The notes under the pieces are model-generated. The model made no database searches, was not told the DNA's origin, and saw only the letters and a list, made by a program, of their open reading frames with translations. From assembly GCA_963581185.1 (NCBI GenBank), contig CAUZOB010000131.1:1-14207 (forward strand): DNA of 14,207 bases, read 5' to 3'. Position 1 is the first letter of the stretch, and each line of letters starts with the position of its first letter. The DNA comes from SAT2750 sp963581185. Its GTDB lineage: Bacteria > Planctomycetota > Planctomycetia > Pirellulales > Pirellulaceae. Below, piece after piece: positions 7,412 through 13,972 of the stretch. The position numbers were made by a program, and so were the translations under genes.

Positions 7412-8572
7412 TTAATTGGGAGAGAGAACTGCTTCCATCAGCCCGATGGCGCTGGGAGCATATTGCTTGCCTTTGGCAGGCTTATTTCCTTCGGCACCGT
7501 ACCAGACGCGCATTCGATTGTTGAGGAATAGAATCTTCGTTGGATGCACGCAGTGGTTGTTTCCTTTCCTGCCGTCGGCTGAACCGAAGTTGCCCGCAGC
7601 TGCAGCTCCGAGGACACGCTTGCCATCGAGTGCCGGATTCCAGCGAATTCCATCGCTGCTGGTGGCGGCGAACAGCGTCCAGATCGTACCGCCGTTGGGT
7701 GTTGGCTGGATCGTGTTGTAGAACATCAGGTAGCCGTGGCCGTCAAAGTAGACAGAGGGCCCCAGCTGCTTGGGGCCGGCCAGGCCCGCAAGGGAGTTGC
7801 CGCCGTTGCCCTTCTTCCAGTGGATACCGTCCGGGCTGGTTGCGATCCCGATCGTGTGTTTGCCGTTATAGGCGCCGTACCACATCACGAATTGATCGCC
7901 GCGACGGATCACGTGACAGCCAGTTGCCTGGATCGAGTCGATTGAGCCGCGCGGGCCAATCTCCATGACAGGCTTGCCATGATTGGCTCGCTGCCAGTGA
8001 ACACCGTCGAGGCTTGTCGCCAGACCGATCTGCTCGACCCGCACATGTGGCGGGTCTACTCCCACCTCCTTGCCGGTTCGTCCGTCTATGCCGCCGTACC
8101 ACATCATGTAACTGTCCCCGACCCGGAGGACGAACGGATGGGCCAGGCCAGCATCGTCAAATTCGCCGGCAGCACCAAAGTCGAGCACGGGTTTGGCGCG
8201 GTTCGCCACTTGCCAGCGAATCCCATCGCTGCTGGTCGCCAGCCCGATCCGCTCGGCAAACCCATAGGGAATGCCTGGATCGTCGCTGCGACTCATACCG
8301 ACAAACCACATCCGGTAGGTTTCGCCATCGAATTCCACCGTGGGAGAACCGACTGAGTGGTCGAACCAGCGGGATCCAGAGTCTGGATAGATCACAGCCT
8401 GCCCCGATTGGTCGCCGGCAACACGATGAAACCGTGCCTTCAGAATCGCCTCAACCCTGGCAGCCGGTTCTTCAGCCAGGTTTTCTCCACAAGCAGCTGC
8501 GACGACCGCCAGGAAGATCATCGCGGTGAACAAGGGTCTGCAATAAACAGAGAGATGACCGGCACGTTTCAT
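7412..8572 (-). CDS. Secreted five-bladed beta-propeller protein (GH43/GH32-like fold)
   Basis: A 386-residue protein with an N-terminal export signal (MKRAGHLSVYCRPLFTAMIFLAVVAAAC, Cys28); the lipobox-like AAAC is weak, so lipidation is uncertain. Five repeating blade signatures are visible. The aromatic strand appears as YRMWFVGM, YMMWYGGI, FVMWYGAY, YLMFYNTI and MRVWYGAE. The strand-turn after it appears four times as IGLATSSDGIRW, IGLATSLDGVHW, IGIATSPDGIHW and FAATSSDGIRW. Five blades of this type are characteristic of GH43/GH32/GH130-like glycosidase propellers. I cannot identify a catalytic acid set, so a glycosidase reaction is not asserted. Start 8572 (ATG) has AGGAAG (8577-8582 on this strand) close upstream; an in-frame TTG at 8587 is less likely. 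It is 27 nt downstream of the di-heme oxidoreductase gene, probably in the same operon. Confidence 0.8.
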   Translation of the reverse strand: MKRAGHLSVYCRPLFTAMIFLAVVAAACGENLAEEPAARVEAILKARFHRVAGDQSGQAVIYPDSGSRWFDHSVGSPTVEFDGETYRMWFVGMSRSDDPGIPYGFAERIGLATSSDGIRWQVANRAKPVLDFGAAGEFDDAGLAHPFVLRVGDSYMMWYGGIDGRTGKEVGVDPPHVRVEQIGLATSLDGVHWQRANHGKPVMEIGPRGSIDSIQATGCHVIRRGDQFVMWYGAYNGKHTIGIATSPDGIHWKKGNGGNSLAGLAGPKQLGPSVYFDGHGYLMFYNTIQPTPNGGTIWTLFAATSSDGIRWNPALDGKRVLGAAAAGNFGSADGRKGNNHCVHPTKILFLNNRMRVWYGAEGNKPAKGKQYAPSAIGLMEAVLSPN

Positions 8573-8599
8573 GATACTTCCTATCAAGCGAGAGTGTTC

Positions 8600-10498
8600 C
8601 TAGAGAGATTTAAGGAAACGGATAATGGCTGCTCGGTCAACTGCTGGCATCGTCCGGAAAGCTTCTCTGGCTGACTCCCCTTCTCCTCCATGCCAGAGAA
8701 TGGCCTCGGACAATGTGCGAGCGCGGCCATCATGCAGGTAGGCTTCAGCACCGCTGACATTCTTTGTCAGTCCGATGCCCCACAACGGTGCTGTCCGCCA
8801 TTCCGATCCCGAGGCCCCTTTTTCACCCAGGTTGTCGGCCAGGCCCTTTCCCATGTCATGCAGCAGCAAATCGGTAAACGGCTGGATAGACTGGCCTCGA
8901 AGCTCGGCCAGCGGATGATGCGGGCTGGTAGTAAGCCTGGCCAGGTGGCACTTGGCACACCCGGAACTTGTGAAGAGCATTTCGCCGCGGAGTGCCTCGG
9001 CACTGTCGAGATCGCGTCGTGCACTGACACCCAGTGTAGAGATATAGCGAGTCAAGTTGGCGAGCTCGTCATCAGCAAGCTCTGGATCGGTTGCGTCGGG
9101 TTCGCCGTCCAGCCGGTTAAAGACGGTCGTTGTTATGCCCATGTCGCTGTTCAAGGCGCTGGCAACTTGGTGACGCAGGCGAGCCTGGCCAGCCTTGTAG
9201 CCAAATCGTCCCAATCGCGGCTGGCCGGTTTCCGGGTCCGTGACAACCTGTACTCGTCCGGAAATCCCATCCCCGTTTTCGTCAGCCGGGTCAGCCAGGG
9301 CCATGATCGTCTGCTCGCTGACTGCCTCGAGCAGTCCCAGGCCTACCAACTGGGGCGTGAGTCGTACCGAGTAATACGTCGGCCGAACGCCAAGGAAGGT
9401 GTAGTTCGGTTTTCGCAGCTGGTAAGGCGTGCCATCGGCATATTTCCCGGCGATGACCGCGTACGTTTCAATTGTTGCCACGGTTTCCGAGTCGCTGAGC
9501 GTTGTCTGTGATTGAACGGATGAACCGAGTTGTGGATGCGGCGAGCCATCGGCATCGGCAGCAATCTTAATGACTGTCTGGTACATGAAACCACTGAGCG
9601 CAGGCGGTAGCGCACGACCGTTGTTGACATGACAGGCGATACAGCTGCTGTTTACGAACCCCGGCCCCAGCTTGCCAGCCTGGGCTTCGTAGGCTGGGTT
9701 CGGTTGTTCTGAATGGAGGCCGTTGCCAAAGTCGGTATGGTGGAGTCGCCGGCCGAGCATGAATGGCTGCGCACTTGCCGGTGCGATGTTGCCGGCCATC
9801 TGTTTGAACTGGTGCTGCGGTTCTTTGGAATACTGGTATGGCAGCGTGGTCTTGCCGCCGATCAAGGCGGTTTCTGGCAGGGGTATGGAATCGAGTTTCT
9901 CACCGCTGCCCTGCCAGGGGATGATACCTTGGCCGACGATGTAGAGATGGGCCGTCCCGTAGTAGTTCTTCCGGCCGTTCTTGGGCGCGACCAGGAACGG
10001 ACTGAACTCAAATTCCATCCGGTCGCCGACTTGCAGCCCCCGTTGCTCGATGTTGTTGTGCGTGATCGTGGTGGTGTACCGGTTTGGTCCTACCAGCTTG
10101 ACGGCGACGTTGTGGTGGTACTCGGCAACCGTGTTGATGCCACGGAAGAAACAGCGGAAATCGGGGTTATTGAGTGGCGCCAGGGACGTGATGTTGACCG
10201 TGATATCCTTACCACCCTTGGCGACCCGATCCACAAATTCAATCACGACCGTCCGCTCTTCCCAGTACCAGCTGAGGTAATGGTCGTAGGCGCCGGGTTC
10301 ACGGGCGTGCCGATCGCGCATTCGGTCTGCCATCCGCGTAATCAGGGCAGCGGGCGTATCCACGCTTGTGTCAGCTTCCAGCGTGGTACTGGGATCATGG
10401 AGCGGGATGATGTCCGGGTCTGCTGCGATGAGAACAGGAGACGCCAGTAACAGAACGACAGTACATCTGACGGCAATTGTCATGTAACCAGTATTCAT
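8600..10498 (-). CDS. Exported di-heme c-type oxidoreductase (DHOR/thiol-oxidoreductase-like) with N-terminal extension
   Basis: A 632-residue protein with a signal peptide (MNTGYMTIAVRCTVVLLLASPVLIA). Two c-type heme sites are present: C286-I-A-C-H290 and C514-A-K-C-H518. Between them, D406-E-N-G-D-G-I-S-G414 looks like a calcium-binding loop, and FGYKAGQARLRHQVASALNSDMGI is typical of the DHOR family (PF06537). The C-terminal part (ELRGQSIQPFTDLLLHDMG, WRTAPLWGIGL, YLHDGRARTLSEAILWHGGE) is strongly family-like. It should act in the periplasm as an electron-transfer enzyme or peroxidase-like protein; the substrate is unknown. Residues about 30-250 precede the heme region and match no domain I recognise, making the protein longer than usual. 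The start at 10498 lacks a good ribosome site; the ATG at 10483 is an alternative. It heads a same-strand run with the propeller and GIY-YIG genes. Confidence 0.87.
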   Translation of the reverse strand: MNTGYMTIAVRCTVVLLLASPVLIAADPDIIPLHDPSTTLEADTSVDTPAALITRMADRMRDRHAREPGAYDHYLSWYWEERTVVIEFVDRVAKGGKDITVNITSLAPLNNPDFRCFFRGINTVAEYHHNVAVKLVGPNRYTTTITHNNIEQRGLQVGDRMEFEFSPFLVAPKNGRKNYYGTAHLYIVGQGIIPWQGSGEKLDSIPLPETALIGGKTTLPYQYSKEPQHQFKQMAGNIAPASAQPFMLGRRLHHTDFGNGLHSEQPNPAYEAQAGKLGPGFVNSSCIACHVNNGRALPPALSGFMYQTVIKIAADADGSPHPQLGSSVQSQTTLSDSETVATIETYAVIAGKYADGTPYQLRKPNYTFLGVRPTYYSVRLTPQLVGLGLLEAVSEQTIMALADPADENGDGISGRVQVVTDPETGQPRLGRFGYKAGQARLRHQVASALNSDMGITTTVFNRLDGEPDATDPELADDELANLTRYISTLGVSARRDLDSAEALRGEMLFTSSGCAKCHLARLTTSPHHPLAELRGQSIQPFTDLLLHDMGKGLADNLGEKGASGSEWRTAPLWGIGLTKNVSGAEAYLHDGRARTLSEAILWHGGEGESAREAFRTMPAVDRAAIIRFLKSL

Positions 10499-10699
10499 CA
10501 GAGACTTGGCCGCCTCAAGTGTGGCTCCGGCCTTTGCGCGCTGACACGCCAGACCGAGGTATCTTCTTGATTCACCGAGAGCATTGACCGTTACTCAGCG
10601 GCTCGGCTCGCAGTCATACCGCCACGATCAATAGCAACACGAAAGCCAGCAGGGCTCGTGGCAGCATGGCAGTAACTTCTCTTCTCTCAGAACCTGGGA

Positions 10700-11050
10700 C
10701 TAGGGCAATCCAGGAAAGGAGTTGACATACTTGACCTTGAAATCCGGGAACGAGTTCACGATCTGGATCTTGAAATCCGGAAAGGAGTTCACAATCTTCC
10801 ACTTCCCGACCTTGTCCGGGAACGAATTCACAACCTGGACCTTGAGGTCCGGAAAGGAATTGACGATTTGCACCTTGTAGTCCGGGAACGAATTCACGTA
10901 CTGGATCTTGCCATAGATCTTGGCAACATCAGCCTTCTTGCTGACCTCGGATGTGGCCGCGTTTTCATCACCAACAGACTCGCTGGCCTCTGGCAGGAAC
11001 AACACGACTCCCAGTAACAGCATCAGTGAGAGAATGGCATGGCGGATCAT
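10700..11050 (-). CDS. Small secreted protein of six VNSFPD repeats
   Basis: A 116-residue protein: signal peptide (MIRHAILSLMLLLGVVLFLPEASES), a short polar linker, then KIYGKIQY and six near-identical repeats from residue 52 to the end. Each unit is V-N-S-F-P-D/G plus a K-[VI]-[QK]-hydrophobic strand. The period is 11 residues (V52, V63, V74, V87, V98, V109), with one 13-residue unit (DKVGKWKI) in the middle. The pattern suggests very short beta-strands joined by SFPD turns. I recall repeat proteins of this style among small exported proteins, and short strand repeats also occur in the knotted DUF6150/'septoil' families, but I cannot assign it. It has no Cys and no catalytic motif. The start has AGGAG (11060-11064 on this strand) 9 nt upstream, and a promoter candidate lies about 115 nt upstream. 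It ends 201 nt before the oxidoreductase start, so co-transcription is uncertain. Confidence 0.85.
   Translation of the reverse strand: MIRHAILSLMLLLGVVLFLPEASESVGDENAATSEVSKKADVAKIYGKIQYVNSFPDYKVQIVNSFPDLKVQVVNSFPDKVGKWKIVNSFPDFKIQIVNSFPDFKVKYVNSFPGLP
10703..10897 (-). repeat. Coding tandem repeat, 33-bp period, six units
   Basis: These bases encode residues 52-116 of the VNSFPD protein. Units are 33 bp except the third (39 bp) and the truncated last. Synonymous codons are patterned: Ser-Phe is TCG-TTC in units 1, 3 and 5 and TCC-TTT in units 2, 4 and 6, while Asn is AAT in units 1-3 and AAC in units 4-6, and Asp is GAC in units 1-3 and GAT in units 4-5. Confidence 0.9.
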
Positions 11051-11512
11051 AAGTCTTTACTCCTGAAATGGAAAAACGTGCTTGGCCTGATCACGAAAAG
11101 CAAATGTTCACGCTGGCAAAACGCGTCTCTTGAGTGGAAAAGTACCAGTGCCATGCCTGCTGTATTTATAGGAGGCAGGCTGTCGCGAGGCAAATAGCGA
11201 TCCACACGATGGACAGGGTGAAGACGCCAATAGCAATCTTATCGTCACAACCAAGGAAGGTGATATCTTCTATGAAACCTACACGATGATGTCATGGTAT
11301 ACATGTCATATTCACCGATCGTTAAGACAAGATTGAGCAAGAGGAGGCAAATTGCCCTGGCTTGTTACCCAAAGACGCCTTTGCATTGCTAGAATTTTTT
11401 GGATGCCTACGGATTGGTATCGACTCGGCCGTAAAATAAAGGTCGAATCTGGTCTCTCAGCCAATGCCCCCGGACCTGTTCTGTGTGTTTTAAGAAAGAG
11501 TGGACGTGATTC
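11051..11512. other. 462-nt divergent intergenic region
   Basis: This separates the VNSFPD gene (leftward) from the DUF4956 gene (rightward). It contains the ribosome site and a promoter candidate for the leftward gene, and a pair of ATGTCAT direct repeats (11289-11295 and 11303-11309, 14 bp apart) in the middle that could be a regulatory site. No coding frame of convincing composition was found; the antisense frame at 11312-11620 overlaps the DUF4956 gene and looks like a shadow. I found no convincing sigma-70 promoter for the DUF4956 gene. Confidence 0.5.
11165..11193 (-). promoter_or_regulatory. Candidate sigma-70-type promoter for the VNSFPD gene
   Basis: On the minus strand, TTGCCT (11193-11188) is followed after exactly 17 bp by TATAAA (11170-11165). 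This would leave a 5' leader of about 105-110 nt before the ATG at 11050. It is the best-spaced promoter-like pair I see in this gap, but planctomycete promoter consensus is loosely defined. Confidence 0.4.
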
Positions 11513-12109
11513 ATGGAATTCCTCGAAGTTCCACTTTTTGATGACGACATCTACAAGCTCTTCGTTCGCTTGTTGATTAACAGCTTCTTCCTGACCATGG
11601 TCGTGATCTGTGCGATTCATCCGAGTGAGCGGAAACGAAGTTTCACGTTCACCGCCGTAATGATGAACCTGATGGTCTTCTTCCTTTGCTTCACATTGAA
11701 GAAACTGGACCTGGGCCTGGGCATGGCGCTGGGATTGTTTGCGATTTTTGCCGTCTTGCGATACCGCACCGATACGATTCGTGTCAAGCAGATGACCTAC
11801 CTGTTCATCGTGATTGGCATTGCCGTGATCAACTCACTGTCAAACAAGAAAACCAGCTACTCGGAACTGCTGGCCGTCAACCTTCTGCTGGTACTTGCCA
11901 CGATCGCGATGGAACGATTCAGTGCGAGGCGGCAAGAGAAATCACACCGCGTCAGCTATGACAAGATGGAGTTACTGCGGCCGGATCGACGAGCCGACCT
12001 GATCGCGGACATCGTTGCTCAGACAGGATTCGCGATCACCAGAGTAGACATCGAGTCGATCGACCTGCGTCGCCAGCGGGCCAACCTGCGTGTCTTCTAT
12101 AACAAGTAG
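11513..12109 (+). CDS. DUF4956 family integral membrane protein
   Basis: A 198-residue protein with about five hydrophobic segments (roughly 17-35, 46-62, 68-83, 94-109, 117-133) and a soluble C-terminal tail (about 136-198). The hallmark stretch GMALGLFAIFAVLRYRTDTI followed by KQMTYLFIVIGIAVINSLS is characteristic of DUF4956. Molecular function is unknown. From memory of genome neighbourhoods, DUF4956 genes often sit with VTC-domain polyphosphate polymerase and CotH-kinase genes, and here a CotH gene follows after 72 nt on the same strand. The C-terminal tail (RADLIADIVAQTGFAITRVDIESIDLRRQRANLRVFY) looks like a small cytosolic alpha/beta domain. The ATG at 11513 is the first in frame and has only a weak upstream purine-rich site. 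Confidence 0.85.
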   Translation: MEFLEVPLFDDDIYKLFVRLLINSFFLTMVVICAIHPSERKRSFTFTAVMMNLMVFFLCFTLKKLDLGLGMALGLFAIFAVLRYRTDTIRVKQMTYLFIVIGIAVINSLSNKKTSYSELLAVNLLLVLATIAMERFSARRQEKSHRVSYDKMELLRPDRRADLIADIVAQTGFAITRVDIESIDLRRQRANLRVFYNK

Positions 12110-12181
12110 CCACTTGGCAATGGCCAATCCCCTGCGCCGTTGCTGGCCCTGCACATTCATTCCTCCCTAACTGACCGAACC

Positions 12182-13957
12182 ATGACTCAAACGATACATA
12201 GAGTTCGACTCGCCACTGGTTTCTTCACTCTGGCCCTGCTGCTAACAGCTGGATGCCAATCGGAAACGTCCGAGGCCCCCGATTCCAATCAGGCAGCTGC
12301 GCCGCAAACCAATCAGCCGGCTCCATCGCCAGCGGAACTCAGTGCAGAGACTTTCTTCGATCCCGATCATATTGTGGAAGTCGATATTCGAGTTCCAGAG
12401 CAAAGCTGGGACACGATTCGTATACAGGCTCGAGATTTTGCTTCGGCACTGATTAAACAGCGAGCTGCATCACCGTTCACCTATGTGAAGGCGGATGTCA
12501 CGATTAATGGTGTTGTGATCAAGGACGTGGGACTCCGCAAAAAGGGGTTCCTCGGATCGCTCGACGATCACCGGCCGTCACTAAAGATCAAGTTTGCCGA
12601 GTACGTTGATCAGTCACCTGCCAGCGGGTTTGACAGGTTGACATTGAACAACAACAAGCAGGATCCAACTCGCTTGAGCCAGCTGCTCTCCTACCGCTTC
12701 TTCAACCAGTCCGGCACAGTTGCACCGCGCTGCAACCTGGCCCGCGTAACGGTCAACGGAAAGTACCTGGGAATCTATTCCAACGTCGAGTCGATCAAGC
12801 CGCCGATGCTGGAGAATGGATTCGGTGACGGCTCCGGGGCCTTGTTCGAAGGAACCGTTGTCGACTTCTATGTGGATTCTGTGGAGAAGTTCGAGAAGAA
12901 GAACAAGCAGGCCGACTACGAACCATTACATGAAATCGCACGGCTCCTGGCAGAGGCCGACGTTGACCTGGCGGCTCTGGGTCAGCTGGTGGATATCGAG
13001 TCCTTTATCAACTTCTGGGCGACAGAAAGCTTGCTCGGTTTCTGGGACGGCTACAACAACAACCAGAACAACTTCTTTATCTACCAGGATCCGGCGGATG
13101 ATAAGTTCGACTTTATTCCCTGGGGAGCGGACGCTTTGTTCCAGGAGAACATGCCGCTGCCGCCCTTCCTCGTAAGGCCTCGCTTTGTGAACTGGCAGTC
13201 GCTGCTGGCAAATCAGCTCTACAGGATTCCAGAAACACAACAGCGTTACCATGAGCGGATGAACGAGCTGCTGGAAAAGTACTGGAGCGAGGAAACATTG
13301 CTGGCCCAAGTTAACAGCCTGCAAGAGCGGCTGACCGAGCTGGTCCACGAGGACAACAAGGACTTTACGCAGGCCTGCGATCGGTTTCGATCCTTTATCA
13401 AGACCCGCCGTGGCCGACTGGAAAAGGAAATGGCCGATGGCCCGGTGACCCTCAAGGGACGGGCGAAGATTCCCTTCTACTTCAGGCAGACCGGCCATAT
13501 CTCCCTGGCGTACGAGGCCCGCTGGTTTGATACTACACCCCAACAGCCAGAGCAGCTTGGGTCAGTCACGATTGATATGGAGCTGGCTGGCGAGAAGATC
13601 CAGTTCAAGCAAATCGGAGTTTTTTCGGAACACAGTAAGTGGCCACCTTTGCCCCCTAACGTGCCGAAGCCGCCGTCCATTGTCTTCATTGGCACACGCG
13701 TGTCGGACGGAGAGACGCTTACGCTCGGTTTTGGCGTGCCGATTGAGATGTTCAAGCCGACCGAAAAGGACCAGACGGTTCAAATCGGTGGGATTGTGAT
13801 CGAGGGTGAATTCGGTAAGCCAGGCGCGGAGGTCAAGATGGTCAGTGGCAGGGGGACTTTCAGCAAGGCGGAGATGAAAGAAGGTTCAGCGGTGACAGGA
13901 ACAATCGAAGTCTTCATCACCGAGCCGGTGGGAGATCGTCGCCAGGAACCGCGGTGA
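12182..13957 (+). CDS. CotH-family atypical kinase, lipoprotein
   Basis: A 591-residue protein starting with a lipoprotein signal (ALLLTAGC, Cys25) and a Pro/Ala/Gln-rich linker, so it is probably membrane-anchored and exposed outside the cytoplasm. The CotH kinase-like domain spans about residues 50-420. It has GLRKKG (117-122), RPSLKIKF with K135, RLTLNNNKQDPTRL, then VAPRCNLARVTVNGKYLGIYSNVE. The acidic active-site region follows, with D289 in WDGYNNNQNN and D317 in FIPWGAD, resembling the D...N...D arrangement of CotH. Family members phosphorylate secreted or coat proteins. Residues about 430-591 form an extra beta-rich C-terminal region of unknown role. The start at 12182 is chosen because it gives a proper lipoprotein signal; an upstream TTG at 12140 would add 14 residues, and neither has a strong ribosome site. 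It is probably co-transcribed with the DUF4956 gene. A VTC-type partner is not seen and could lie outside the window. Confidence 0.85.
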   Translation: MTQTIHRVRLATGFFTLALLLTAGCQSETSEAPDSNQAAAPQTNQPAPSPAELSAETFFDPDHIVEVDIRVPEQSWDTIRIQARDFASALIKQRAASPFTYVKADVTINGVVIKDVGLRKKGFLGSLDDHRPSLKIKFAEYVDQSPASGFDRLTLNNNKQDPTRLSQLLSYRFFNQSGTVAPRCNLARVTVNGKYLGIYSNVESIKPPMLENGFGDGSGALFEGTVVDFYVDSVEKFEKKNKQADYEPLHEIARLLAEADVDLAALGQLVDIESFINFWATESLLGFWDGYNNNQNNFFIYQDPADDKFDFIPWGADALFQENMPLPPFLVRPRFVNWQSLLANQLYRIPETQQRYHERMNELLEKYWSEETLLAQVNSLQERLTELVHEDNKDFTQACDRFRSFIKTRRGRLEKEMADGPVTLKGRAKIPFYFRQTGHISLAYEARWFDTTPQQPEQLGSVTIDMELAGEKIQFKQIGVFSEHSKWPPLPPNVPKPPSIVFIGTRVSDGETLTLGFGVPIEMFKPTEKDQTVQIGGIVIEGEFGKPGAEVKMVSGRGTFSKAEMKEGSAVTGTIEVFITEPVGDRRQEPR

Positions 13958-13972
13958 TATTCGAGCCGTTAG

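Noticed and set aside
8690..10450. Long plus-strand open frames opposite the di-heme oxidoreductase
   Set aside because: They are shadows of a gene with clear heme motifs and signal peptide; the translations show no domain.
10621..10662. GCCACGA / TCGTGGC inverted repeat as a terminator for the VNSFPD gene
   Set aside because: The loop is 28 nt and there is no T-tract; this is too weak to list as a terminator.
10614..10667. 17-residue hydrophobic peptide (MLPRALLAFVLLLIVAV) on the minus strand after the VNSFPD gene
   Set aside because: It is a plausible membrane-peptide composition but too short to support, with only a weak purine-rich site upstream; conservation would be needed.
11312..11620. 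Antisense 102-residue frame across the DUF4956 start
   Set aside because: It overlaps the DUF4956 N-terminus and the intergenic region, with no domain or signal.
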